Below, in pieces: positions 45,519 through 54,150 of a stretch of 64,000 bases of DNA. How positions within the stretch are numbered: position 1 is the stretch's first letter; every line of letters starts with the position of its first letter. This stretch comes from Candidatus Moanabacter tarae (GTDB taxonomy: Bacteria > Verrucomicrobiota > Verrucomicrobiia > Opitutales > UBA2987), in NCBI GenBank assembly GCA_003226295.1, contig CP029803.1, positions 2,361,001-2,425,000 of the forward strand, in the 5' to 3' direction. The notes beneath the pieces were generated by a model. It saw only the letters and a list, made by a program, of their open reading frames with translations. It was not told where the DNA came from and searched no databases. The translations under genes and the position numbers were made by a program.

Positions 45519-46577
45519 TTATTGAGGCGCGTTGCTTGGGGGGGACTCCTCAGCCTTTTTTTGCTCAGCTTGGTTCCGTGCGAGCTCGCGCATATCGACT
45601 GCAACATCTGTTTCCTCGTAGATTTCTCTTCCGAGGATGTGTTCAATGGTGTCTTCCACGGTAACAACACCTACAGTGGAACCGAATTCATCTACCACCA
45701 TGGCAAGTTGTTGATGCGTTCTAAGAAAATGCTGCAACGCGGCAGCGGCTGAAGATGTCTCAGGAACGAAGGTCATTTCACCCATCAGTTCACTGACCTT
45801 CTTGTTATTTTGATCATTTGCCATAGCTTGTAAGAGGTCGCGACGGCGGACTAGACCGACAACGTTATCAATGCTCTCTTGATATACAGGCAGGCGGCCG
45901 AAAGGGATATTGCGAAACTGGATGAAAACTTCCTCTACAGTGAGGTTAGCATCTAACGCCGTAACAACAGTACGTGGAGTCATAATTTCACTAATATGCA
46001 CGTCATCGAGACTGAGTGCATTGCGGATCATATCCCGCTCGCTGTTTGTCAACGAACCGTCCTTAGCATGTTTATCGGCCAACAGTGTTATTTCTTCATC
46101 TTCGTCAGCCACTGCTTCTACTGCTTCTTTGTCGACTACCAACCGAATCGAGTGCATCGTCAGGTAAGCTAAGGGGTACATAGAATAGCGGACTAGCTGA
46201 AGAGGGTAGACAAGACGCTTCTGAAGAACCCTTCGATAAATCACACCCATATTCTTAGGAAGGATCTCAGAAAGAATAAGGATGCCTAGAACCATGAAAA
46301 ACGAAATTATCCCGACTAGATTTCCTGCTACATCCTTAGCCACGCTCGCGACCCACATCGCTCCCATGGTGTTGGCAATTGTGTTGAGCGTCAGAATAGC
46401 CGAACTGGTCAATTCTATGTCATTCTTAAAAGTTTCAAGAAGACTCCCCTGCCTTGGGGATTCCTTTCTCAGCGCTTCGATTTCCGAGGTCGTAGTACTG
46501 AGTATGAAGGCCTCAAGAAGGGAGCAGAAGCCGGAAACGCCGAGAGTAAAACAAATTGGCAATATAAGGCCTGTCAT
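45519..46577 (-). CDS. CNNM/CBS-domain membrane protein (hemolysin C / CorC-like)
   Basis: A 352-residue protein with the CNNM (DUF21) domain of about four membrane segments (residues 1-165) followed by a pair of CBS domains (VSEIMTPRTVVTALDAN-like HISEIMTPRTVVTALDANLT, core SEIMTPRTVV; and VTVEDTIEHILGREIYEE near the end, core VEDTIEHILGREI). It stops after the CBS pair, without the C-terminal CorC_HlyC domain found in many members. The family is linked to magnesium and cobalt efflux or resistance (MpfA, CorC); the actual ion here is not known. Divergent from gcvH with 132 nt between. Confidence 0.88.
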   Translation of the reverse strand: MTGLILPICFTLGVSGFCSLLEAFILSTTTSEIEALRKESPRQGSLLETFKNDIELTSSAILTLNTIANTMGAMWVASVAKDVAGNLVGIISFFMVLGILILSEILPKNMGVIYRRVLQKRLVYPLQLVRYSMYPLAYLTMHSIRLVVDKEAVEAVADEDEEITLLADKHAKDGSLTNSERDMIRNALSLDDVHISEIMTPRTVVTALDANLTVEEVFIQFRNIPFGRLPVYQESIDNVVGLVRRRDLLQAMANDQNNKKVSELMGEMTFVPETSSAAAALQHFLRTHQQLAMVVDEFGSTVGVVTVEDTIEHILGREIYEETDVAVDMRELARNQAEQKKAEESPPSNAPQ

Positions 46578-46709
46578 GAGTGCGACGGAATCACCCTTAA
46601 AGGGGCCGCCGAAAATCCACTGTGTATGTGGATACTTTGATCAATATGGACAGCGACATGAGATTGACAAGTAAATCTTTGAAATCAGCATTTATTAATC
46701 TTCAAACTA

Positions 46710-47099
46710 GTGGATCAAATTTTACCACATCTACAATTTACGAAAGAGCATGAGTGGATTCGGATTGATGGCGAATCCGGTCTGGTAGGCATTACGGATT
46801 TTGCTCAGGAGGAACTTGGTGATGTTACCTTCGTAGAACTTCCCGAGATTGGATTGGTTCTCGATAGAGGAGATGTCATTGGAGTGGTGGAATCGGTTAA
46901 AGCCGCATCTGATATCTTCACCCCTTTAAGTGGGGAAATCCTCGAGATTAACACTGCTGTGGAGGACAGACCTGAGTTAGTCAACAGTGATCCCTATGGA
47001 GAAGGCTGGTTGGTACGGTTGAGAATCAAGAATCCTGAAGAGGTACAGTCCCTCCTTTCGAGTGAGGAATATGAGCGATTGATTAAGGGAGAATCATGA
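46710..47099 (+). CDS. gcvH: Glycine cleavage system H protein
   Basis: Lipoyl carrier protein of glycine cleavage, 129 residues. The lipoyl-accepting Lys64 is in ESVKAASDIF, flanked by GVVESVKAA and PLSGEILEINTAVEDRPELVNSDPYGEGW (core PLSGEILEIN and PELVNSDPYG). N-terminal HEWIRI is typical. Starts with GTG at 46710. Its stop overlaps the start of the next gene (ATGA at 47096-47099), so they are translationally coupled. First gene of the long string to 59250. No gcvP or gcvL is in the window. Confidence 0.95.
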   Translation: MDQILPHLQFTKEHEWIRIDGESGLVGITDFAQEELGDVTFVELPEIGLVLDRGDVIGVVESVKAASDIFTPLSGEILEINTAVEDRPELVNSDPYGEGWLVRLRIKNPEEVQSLLSSEEYERLIKGES

Positions 47100-48148
47100 A
47101 GTCCTTTAGAATAGCTTTGTACCCAGGTGATGGTATTGGGGTTGAAGTAACTGAGGCGACGGTTCGAGTAATTAAGGCACTGGAGTCCAAGCTATGCGAA
47201 TTCCAACTCGAAATGGTAACTTTTAATTGGGGCGTCGATTACTATGACCGACATGGCATAGTGGTGCCAGACGACTTTATTCAGACGCTCGATTCCTTTG
47301 ATGCAATATTTCTCGGTGCCGTTGGATTTCCTGAGAGATTACCTGACCATATTACCCTTTCACCGTTGATAAAGCTTCGACAAGCTTTCGATCTTTACGC
47401 CTGCGTGCGGCCGGCTAGGACCTTCCAAGGGGTTCCCAAGCCGTTGGCTGGAGGGGCTGATATTGACTTAGTTGTGGTCCGAGAGAATTCAGAGGGAGAG
47501 TATGTTAACAACGGTGGGCGGTTCCATCAGGGTAAGGCCGAGGAGGTAGCTCTGCAAACGGCGGTACACACAAGACGCGGGATCGAGAGAATTCTGCGTT
47601 TCAGCTTCGACCTCGCTCAAAAAAGACGCAATCGGCTCACCATGATCACAAAATCGAACGCGCAGCGCTACGGGTTTGTCCTTTGGGATGAAATTCTAGA
47701 AGAGGTAAGGGCTGACTACACCGCAGTCGAAGTTAACAAACAACATATCGATGCCGCCTCGATGAATTTTGTAAGGTGTCCTGAGACATTTGACGTGGTT
47801 GTTGCCTCGAATCTTTTCGGGGATATTTTAACCGACCTCTCTGGCGCTGTCACTGGTAGTCTTGGGCTTAATCCGTCGGCCAATCTCGATCCTGAAAGAA
47901 GGCATCCTTCCCTCTTTGAGCCGGTACACGGATCTGCGCCCGATATTGCCGGAAAGGGGATAGCTAATCCAGTTGCCGCTATCCTAAGTGGTTCTATGAT
48001 GCTCGATTGGTTAGGTCTCAAACCGGCCGGTGAAGTTTTACGAGACGCGGTTGAGAGAGTGTTAGCAGTTGGGATTTCAACTCCAGACGTAGGAGGCTCT
48101 CTCACGACTGAAAGGGTCACACAATCGATCATCGAGGAGCTCAATTAG
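47096..48148 (+). CDS. Tartrate/D-malate/isopropylmalate-type dehydrogenase
   Basis: A 350-residue NAD-dependent beta-decarboxylating dehydrogenase. Blocks: IALYPGDGIGVEVTEA, FLGAVGFPERLPDHITL, ENSEGEYVNNGGRFH (ENxEGEY substrate loop), TKSNAQRYGFVLWDE, and the signature NLFGDILTDLSGAVTGSLGLNPSANL (core NLFGDILTDLSG). SAPDIAGKGIANP is in the adenine site. The ITKSNAQRYGFVLWDE block is more like tartrate dehydrogenase/D-malate dehydrogenase (TtuC, DmlA) than LeuB. Its role in a C1 operon is unclear. Coupled to gcvH by an ATGA overlap and 25 nt before the fusion gene. Confidence 0.85.
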   Translation: MKSFRIALYPGDGIGVEVTEATVRVIKALESKLCEFQLEMVTFNWGVDYYDRHGIVVPDDFIQTLDSFDAIFLGAVGFPERLPDHITLSPLIKLRQAFDLYACVRPARTFQGVPKPLAGGADIDLVVVRENSEGEYVNNGGRFHQGKAEEVALQTAVHTRRGIERILRFSFDLAQKRRNRLTMITKSNAQRYGFVLWDEILEEVRADYTAVEVNKQHIDAASMNFVRCPETFDVVVASNLFGDILTDLSGAVTGSLGLNPSANLDPERRHPSLFEPVHGSAPDIAGKGIANPVAAILSGSMMLDWLGLKPAGEVLRDAVERVLAVGISTPDVGGSLTTERVTQSIIEELN

Positions 48149-48173
48149 AACTTATCTTCAAGCTTGTTGTACT

Positions 48174-50837
48174 GTGCCCACCGCTGGATTGAGAAGGACT
48201 CCTATCCATTCTTGGCATCTGGAAAAAGGTGCCAAGATGATGGATTTCGGAGGGTGGGATATGCCGTTGCATTACACCGGAATCTTAGCTGAACACCTTG
48301 CAACACGCAGATACGGAGGGTTGTTTGATGTCAGCCATATGGGACGGATATTGGTTCAGGGAAAAGACAGTATGCGATTTCTTCAGCGAGTTCTCTCCAA
48401 CAATGCAGCAGCCCTAAAGCCGTGGCGGGCCCAGTACACACTGATTCCTAATGAAACGGGGGCGCTGATCGATGATGCCTACCTCTACCGTTTTGGAGAT
48501 GCCGAATTCGTTATTGTCGTGAATGCGGTTAACCTCGAAGCAGATCTAAGGCACCTCCGTGAAGAAGGTGCGGGGTTCTCGAACCTTGAACTGAAGGATG
48601 AAACCGAAGATTCGGCTATGTTTGCTTTTCAGGGTGCTCTAACTCGGGAGATACTCAAGGGAGAGTTAGAGTTTGGGAAATTGCCTGATCCATTCCGCAA
48701 CTGTCTTTCCGAAGTTGTCTTGAGCGGGGTGGAAGTTCGTGTTAGCCGTACAGGATATACTGGTGAACCAATCGGCTTTGAACTTTTCCTTGGAGCTGAT
48801 CGAGCTCTAGAGGTTTGGGAGCGACTCTACTTGGCAGGCGTTGAGAGGGGAGTTTTGCCGGTTGGTTTAGGAGCAAGGGACACGCTTCGAATGGAAGCTG
48901 GACTGCCGCTCTATGGACACGAGTCGGGCAGAGTTTTGGATGGAGAGGAAATTCCTGCTATGGCTGTCCCCGCAGCGAGGGGCGCGGTCAGTTTCTCCGA
49001 GGAGAAGGGTGAATTCATTGGCGGAGAAGCACTGGCCGAACAAGCATCCGATTTACGTAGAATTCGCCGAGGCCACCCTGGGCAAACCAAAATTCTCCAA
49101 AGGCGGATTCGTTTGTTCGCGCTAATGGATAAAGGAGTAGCTCGACAGGATGACCGTATATTTATTGATGAAAAAGATGTAGGGGTGGTGACTAGCGGCA
49201 CCATGATTCCCTACTGGGAATTTATTGATGAGGGTGTAACGATGCGCATCGCAGATGAAATAAAAAGGCGCCCCATCGGAATAGCTTACGTCGATATTGG
49301 CCTTCGAATTGGTCAGGAGATGACGATTAAAGTGCGAAATCGCTCACTTCATGCCAGGATTGTGTCCTGGCACGGACGGACGGAAGCTCCTCCCCATTTT
49401 CACCCAATACTAGTCGATCAGGTTATGAAGAAAAAATCGAAAAGGAAAGAGAGAGATTTAGCCTATGATGCGGAGACTCTACTGCATAAGAGTCTCGAAA
49501 ATCACGGGTGGCGGCAACGGCGTTGCGTCAATCTAATCCCTTCGGAAATGACGACATCACCTTTAGTGCGGTTGCTCCAGGTCTCAGATCCGGTGGGTCG
49601 ATATGCGGAACATAAAGAGCTACTCACCGCATTGGGGAAGGAGGTTTTCTTTTACCAAGGAACAGATTTTATTGGGTGGGTAGAAAACCAACTGATTGAG
49701 GAGATGGCGAATTTTCTAGGCTGCGGCCTGATTGAGGCGCGGCTGATGAGCGGTCAGATGGCGAATATGACGGTTTTTGGTGCCCTTCTGGACCATCGAA
49801 ATCTAGGAGATCGACAGAGCGAACCGAAACGTATCCAGTCGGTATTGAATAATCACCTTGGGAAAGGTGGGCATCTCAGTGCTCAACCACTGGGAGCACT
49901 ACGGGATTTTGTGGCCAAGAATCCCAAAACGGAACGGTTCGCGGTGGAAAATTTCCCTGTGTGCGACGATAACCCATTTCGAATCGACCTTGAAGCCACG
50001 GAGCGTGTTCTGGAAAGCCTTAACCCAGAGTTGATAATATTTGGTAAGAGTATGGTTCTGCATCCCGAGCCGGTTGCCGCAATTAGAGAAATAGTATCCG
50101 CGAAAAAAGAGAAGCCTATCATTCTTTATGACATGGCTCACGTCCTAGGTCTTATAGGGCCATCTTTCCAGTATCCTTTTAAGGAGGGTGCAGATTTTGT
50201 CACTGGGTCAACGCACAAGACATTCTTCGGTCCACAGCGCGGGATAATCGGAGCCGATTTTGAGGATGGCAACGTGAAACATCCGCTCTGGAAAGCAGTC
50301 AGGAGACGTGCTTTCCCGGGTATGGTAAGCAACCATCACTTGGGAACTTTGCTTGCTCTGTTCATGGCTGCTTTGGAGATGAATGCATATAAATCGGAAT
50401 ACCAACCGCTGGTTATTGCTAACGCCAAAGCATTTGCCCGAGCTTTGAATAAAGAAGGGCTTGAGGTCATGGGAGATCCAGATTTAGATTTTACGGAGAC
50501 CCACCAAGTGATCGTGTACGTCGGTTATGCTAAGGGCTGCGAGGTTGCCCGAACTTTGGAAGAGAACAATATTGTTGTTAACTATCAGGCCGTTCCGGGC
50601 GATGAGAGTTTTACAACCAGTTCCGGGCTGCGGCTTGGGGTTTCGGAGATGACTCGTTTCGGGATGAGAGAGAAAGACTTCGAGGAGCTTGCCTCGCTTT
50701 TTAGTGATGCGGTAAGGAATAAGAAGGGGGTTGGCGATGAAATTGCTCGTTTGCGATCCCGATTCCAGGCTATACACTTCTGTTTTAACGGTGAGCCTTT
50801 TGATTCCTTAAAGACCGAACTTCTAAAAACTTTTTAA
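48174..50837 (+). CDS. gcvT-glyA: Aminomethyltransferase (GcvT)-serine hydroxymethyltransferase (GlyA-like) fusion
   Basis: An 887-residue fusion. Residues about 1-410 are a full GcvT: RRTPIHSWHLEKGAKMMDFGGWDMP (core KMMDFGGWDMP), FDVSHMGRI, DD at 100-101 (catalytic region GALIDDAYLY), RTGYTGEPIGFELF, and ARDTLRMEAGLPLYGHE. A short basic linker (418-427, MKKKSKRKER) follows. From about 430 a divergent GlyA begins: NLIPSEMTTSPLV (Glu457), RYAEHKE, SGQMANMTVFGAL, YDMAHVLGLIGP, the PLP lysine Lys682 in TGSTHKTFFGPQRG, and the carboxylate-binding Arg820 in SGLRLGVSEMTRFG. Both halves use THF, so methylene-THF made by GcvT could pass to the GlyA half for serine. GTG start at 48174. I know of no described fusion of this type; unverified. 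Confidence 0.93.
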   Translation: MPTAGLRRTPIHSWHLEKGAKMMDFGGWDMPLHYTGILAEHLATRRYGGLFDVSHMGRILVQGKDSMRFLQRVLSNNAAALKPWRAQYTLIPNETGALIDDAYLYRFGDAEFVIVVNAVNLEADLRHLREEGAGFSNLELKDETEDSAMFAFQGALTREILKGELEFGKLPDPFRNCLSEVVLSGVEVRVSRTGYTGEPIGFELFLGADRALEVWERLYLAGVERGVLPVGLGARDTLRMEAGLPLYGHESGRVLDGEEIPAMAVPAARGAVSFSEEKGEFIGGEALAEQASDLRRIRRGHPGQTKILQRRIRLFALMDKGVARQDDRIFIDEKDVGVVTSGTMIPYWEFIDEGVTMRIADEIKRRPIGIAYVDIGLRIGQEMTIKVRNRSLHARIVSWHGRTEAPPHFHPILVDQVMKKKSKRKERDLAYDAETLLHKSLENHGWRQRRCVNLIPSEMTTSPLVRLLQVSDPVGRYAEHKELLTALGKEVFFYQGTDFIGWVENQLIEEMANFLGCGLIEARLMSGQMANMTVFGALLDHRNLGDRQSEPKRIQSVLNNHLGKGGHLSAQPLGALRDFVAKNPKTERFAVENFPVCDDNPFRIDLEATERVLESLNPELIIFGKSMVLHPEPVAAIREIVSAKKEKPIILYDMAHVLGLIGPSFQYPFKEGADFVTGSTHKTFFGPQRGIIGADFEDGNVKHPLWKAVRRRAFPGMVSNHHLGTLLALFMAALEMNAYKSEYQPLVIANAKAFARALNKEGLEVMGDPDLDFTETHQVIVYVGYAKGCEVARTLEENNIVVNYQAVPGDESFTTSSGLRLGVSEMTRFGMREKDFEELASLFSDAVRNKKGVGDEIARLRSRFQAIHFCFNGEPFDSLKTELLKTF

Positions 50838-50839
50838 CT

Positions 50840-52582
50840 ATGGCGAAATCCAATTTAGAGGGAGCGGTTGGTAGGACCAAGTCATTCGAAGGGGCTCTCC
50901 CTCTTCCCTCAGACATAGAAATCGCGCGAAAGGCAACGCTAGAGCCAATAGCCAGCGTTGGGCGGGAGATCGGACTTAACGATGATGAATTGGAACTTTA
51001 TGGTGAATTCAAGGCCAAGGTAAAACAGAATGCGTTCGACCGCTTGGTTGACCGAGAGGACGGGAAATTGATCCTCGTTACAGGGATGACTCCAACCCGG
51101 TCCGGAGAGGGTAAAACGCTAACTAGTATCGGGCTTGCTCAGGCTTTTGGGAAATTGAACCATTTACATCTTCTTGTACTAAGGGAACCTTCTCTGGGAC
51201 CAACTTTCGGGATTAAAGGCGGGGCTACTGGGGGTGGATTTGCTCAAGTTCTGCCGATGGAGGAAATCAATATACATTTTACAGGCGACCTTCATGCTGT
51301 GACGGCCGCACATAATTTACTGGCGGCAACGGTTGATAATCATGTATTCCAGGGAAACGAACTCGGGATTGATCCCGATAAGATTATATTGCGACGTGTC
51401 ATGGATCTTTGCGATCGTCAACTTAGAGATTGCAAGATTGGACTCGGGCCACCAACTAATGGATTTCCCCATCGAAACGGGTTCGATATAACAGCCGCAT
51501 CCGAAGTCATGGCCATCCTGGCCCTTGCTTCCCAGGCCAGGGACCTGCGGGAAAGGTTGGGGAAAATCATCGTTGCTTATACGAGGAAGGACGAACCTGT
51601 CTTCGCCGACCAGTTTGGTTGCATTGGTGCCATGATGGTTCTGTTAAAAGATGCCCTCAACCCTAATCTGGTGCAAACGATTGAGAATACTCCAGCACTG
51701 ATTCATTGTGGACCTTTTGCGAATATCGCACATGGATGTAATAGCGTCAGGGCCACACGACTGGCCCTCAAGTTAGCAGATTATGTTGTTACCGAATCGG
51801 GTTTCGCTGCTGATCTTGGGGCCGAGAAGTTCATAAACATAAAGTGTCGTGCTTCCGGAATCCAACCGAATGCAGCTGTATTTGTCGTTAGCTGTAAGGC
51901 CTTGAAAAGACACGGGGGTGTAAGGGAGAAAAAACTTTCTGGGGTCGATATAGAAGCCCTGAAACGGGGCTTCGAAAATGTCCGTTGCCACTTGAAAAGT
52001 CTTGCCGAATTTGGAATTCCCGTAATTGTCGCAATAAATCGTTTTCCAGAAGATAAGTGTAGTGAACTTGATACGGTTTTCAACCTCTGCCAAGACGAAG
52101 GGGTCGAAGCTGCTCTCTCTGAAGTAGCAAGTTTAGGGAGTAATGGAGGACTTGAACTTGCCCAAAAAGTCCTCACTGTTCTACATGCTTGGAGAGGTAA
52201 GGCGTCCTCATTTCAGTTCCTCTACGAGCAAGACGCACCTGTTCGTGAAAAGATTGAGATTGTTGCCAGGAAGGTCTATCACGCTGACGGTGTCGAATTT
52301 CATGAAGAAGCTGAAGCGGACATTCGGCGCCTCGAGCGCCTCCATCTGGATGCATTGCCAATATGCATTGCCAAAACTCAATTCTCCATATCGGATGATC
52401 CCAAGAAGTTGGGAGCACCAAAAGGATGGCGCCTCAAAGTGAGGAATGTAAAGTTGAATAATGGTGCAGGGTTTTTGGTCGCCATTACGGGTCAGACAAT
52501 GCTGATGCCTGGAATGCCAAAACAGTCCAATTTGGAGAACATCGGAATAGATGATGAAGGAAAGATATTTGGACTCTCTTAG
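50840..52582 (+). CDS. fhs: Formate-tetrahydrofolate ligase
   Basis: Makes 10-formyl-THF from formate, THF and ATP, or runs in reverse to give ATP and formate. 580 residues, near the usual 555-560. The P-loop is TPTRSGEGKTLTSIGLAQ, then LREPSLGPTFGIKGGATGGGFAQV (core EPSLGPTFGIKGGATGGG), LTGDLHAV-like HFTGDLHAVTAAHNLL, and RNGFDITAASEVMAILALA (core GFDITAASEVMAI). HGCNSVRATRLALKLADYVVTESGF closes the nucleotide pocket. The start codon is two bases after the stop of the fusion gene, so expression is coupled. In this operon it could oxidise methyl-derived C1 units onward to formate once a methylene-THF dehydrogenase acts. Confidence 0.95.
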   Translation: MAKSNLEGAVGRTKSFEGALPLPSDIEIARKATLEPIASVGREIGLNDDELELYGEFKAKVKQNAFDRLVDREDGKLILVTGMTPTRSGEGKTLTSIGLAQAFGKLNHLHLLVLREPSLGPTFGIKGGATGGGFAQVLPMEEINIHFTGDLHAVTAAHNLLAATVDNHVFQGNELGIDPDKIILRRVMDLCDRQLRDCKIGLGPPTNGFPHRNGFDITAASEVMAILALASQARDLRERLGKIIVAYTRKDEPVFADQFGCIGAMMVLLKDALNPNLVQTIENTPALIHCGPFANIAHGCNSVRATRLALKLADYVVTESGFAADLGAEKFINIKCRASGIQPNAAVFVVSCKALKRHGGVREKKLSGVDIEALKRGFENVRCHLKSLAEFGIPVIVAINRFPEDKCSELDTVFNLCQDEGVEAALSEVASLGSNGGLELAQKVLTVLHAWRGKASSFQFLYEQDAPVREKIEIVARKVYHADGVEFHEEAEADIRRLERLHLDALPICIAKTQFSISDDPKKLGAPKGWRLKVRNVKLNNGAGFLVAITGQTMLMPGMPKQSNLENIGIDDEGKIFGLS

Positions 52583-52589
52583 CTAATCG

Positions 52590-53831
52590 ATGCCTTACCG
52601 TCTACTTCGATTTGCGTTAAAGCAAAGGTATCCGGAGCCAAGAATGTTCCGAAGGCCGGATCTTTTAAAGAAGAAATATGATGCGGTTATTATTGGCGGA
52701 GGCGGGCATGGTCTGGCTACTGCCTACTATTTGGCGCGCGATCACGGGATTTCCAATGTTGCTGTACTGGAAAAGAATTATATTGGAAGTGGAGGGACCG
52801 GACGAAACACGGCGATCATTCGTTCCAACTACCTCACGCCTGAGGGCACCCTGCTTTACGAGGAGAGCGTCAAGCTTTATCGGGATCTCTCGACGGAATT
52901 CGACCTCAACCTTTTCTATTCAGAACGTGGCCATTTTACGTTAGCCCATTCCGATGCAGCAATGCGTACGATGCGATGGCGAGCCGAGGTAAACAAGCAT
53001 CTAGGAGTTCAAAGCGAAGTTGTTGATCGGGGGTTTATCAAGGAGAGATGTCCACAGATTAATCTCGATTGCGGGAATAATATGCCGATCCAGGGTGCGC
53101 TTTACCACGCACCCGGTGCGATTGCTCGGCATGATGCTGTTGCATGGGGCTATGGCCGTGGAGCCGATATGCGGGGAGTTGAAATTCATCAGAATACGGC
53201 TGTTACTGGAATTAGGGTACGAAATGGCAGGGTAGAGGGAGTTGAGACAACTAAAGGATATATCGAGACAAGAACAGTTCTGTCTGCGGTAGCAGGGTAT
53301 ACCCCGCGGATAACAGAAATGGTCGACCTTCGGACCCCTATTGTTGTTTATCCACTTCAGGCTTGTGTGACTGAACCTTTAAAGCCATGGCTGGATGCAA
53401 TCATCGTATCGGCGAGCTTGCATCTTTACGTTAGCCAGTCGGCGCGGGGAGAATTAGTAATGGGCGCGGCTCTTGACCCCTACGAAGTGCACTCGACTCG
53501 ATCAACCCTTGATTTCGCAGAGGGACTAGCAGACCATCTACTGGAATTGTTTCCTTTTCTCGGTGATGTTAAAGTGCTGAGACAGTGGGCCGGACTTGCC
53601 GATATGACTCCAGACTTTGCCCCTATTATGGGGAAGACAATAATTGACGGGTTTTACATTGATGGTGGATGGGGAACTTATGGATTTAAAGCAACCCCGG
53701 TATGTGGCAAGACGATGGCCTACACAATTGCCCATAACGAAGAACATGAACTGATAAGACCGTTTAGTCTCTCGAGATTTGAGAACTTCAATTTGGTTGC
53801 TGAAAAAGGAGCGGCTTCAATAGGGCATTAA
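52590..53831 (+). CDS. soxB: Sarcosine oxidase / N-methylglutamate dehydrogenase, beta-type FAD subunit
   Basis: A 413-residue FAD-dependent amine oxidase subunit. FAD motif: AVIIGGGGHGLATAYYLARDHGI (core GGGGHGLATAYYLA), then SGGTGRNTAIIRSNYLTPEG, TMRWRAEVNKH. GAIARHDAVAWGYGRG contains His181, in the place where covalent FMN is attached (His173 in the Stenotrophomonas enzyme; alignment by eye). C-terminal GGWGTYGFKATPVCGKTMAYTIA (core GGWGTYGFKATP) and PFSLSRFENF end the fold. This is the SoxB of heterotetrameric sarcosine oxidase or its paralogue MgdA of N-methylglutamate dehydrogenase; sequence alone does not separate these here. Seven bases follow the fhs stop. Confidence 0.9.
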   Translation: MPYRLLRFALKQRYPEPRMFRRPDLLKKKYDAVIIGGGGHGLATAYYLARDHGISNVAVLEKNYIGSGGTGRNTAIIRSNYLTPEGTLLYEESVKLYRDLSTEFDLNLFYSERGHFTLAHSDAAMRTMRWRAEVNKHLGVQSEVVDRGFIKERCPQINLDCGNNMPIQGALYHAPGAIARHDAVAWGYGRGADMRGVEIHQNTAVTGIRVRNGRVEGVETTKGYIETRTVLSAVAGYTPRITEMVDLRTPIVVYPLQACVTEPLKPWLDAIIVSASLHLYVSQSARGELVMGAALDPYEVHSTRSTLDFAEGLADHLLELFPFLGDVKVLRQWAGLADMTPDFAPIMGKTIIDGFYIDGGWGTYGFKATPVCGKTMAYTIAHNEEHELIRPFSLSRFENFNLVAEKGAASIGH

Positions 53832-53898
53832 CCCGTTTTCCCTTTTATAGGGAATCATATTTAGGAGAGCTGACGCCCAGTCTGAAAGGATCTTAACA

Positions 53899-54150
53899 AT
53901 GAAAGTATTACGATGTCCAATTAACGGGGTCAGGCCGTTGCAGGAGTTTGCCTTTGGAGGTGAGGACCGCCCACTTTCTGAACCCGACAAGAAGAGCGAT
54001 CCAGAGTGGGCAAATTATGTCTTCAATCGTTCGGGCCAGCCAAGTGTAAAAAAGGAGTGGTGGTACCATGTCGCTAGCGGGGTTTGGTTTATCGCTGAGC
54101 GTGACACTCTGAAAGACGAGTTTGTTCGGACTTATCTTCCCGAGAGATGA
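53899..54150 (+). CDS. soxD: Sarcosine oxidase / N-methylglutamate dehydrogenase, delta-type subunit
   Basis: An 83-residue subunit by position and by pattern: MKVLRCPINGVRPLQEFAFGGE, then DPEWANYVFNRSG, EWWYHVASGVWFIAERDT and LKDEFVRTYLPER. The family's zinc site is normally CPxCG near the start and an H...C pair near the W-F-block. Here the first motif is CPING (Cys6 only) and the later one has His57 but no Cys, so the zinc site looks lost. Its stop codon overlaps the start of soxA (ATGA), which is strong evidence that the subunits are made together. A 67-nt gap with a TTCCC/GGGAA hairpin and an AAAGGA site precedes it. Confidence 0.87.
   Translation: MKVLRCPINGVRPLQEFAFGGEDRPLSEPDKKSDPEWANYVFNRSGQPSVKKEWWYHVASGVWFIAERDTLKDEFVRTYLPER

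Noticed and set aside
46578-46709. Glycine riboswitch upstream of gcvH
   Set aside because: The expected paired aptamer cores (GGAGAG...ACCGAAGGGGCAA type) are absent in this 132-base gap.
47096-48148. LeuB (3-isopropylmalate dehydrogenase)
   Set aside because: Same superfamily, but the TKSNAQRYGFVLWDE block is tartrate/D-malate-like and no leu gene is nearby; left as a general call.
50840-52582. Apparent P-loop defect in Fhs
   Set aside because: TPTRSGEGKT aligns without gaps to the usual TPAGEGKT region; only Pro-Ala is changed to Arg-Ser, so no real defect.
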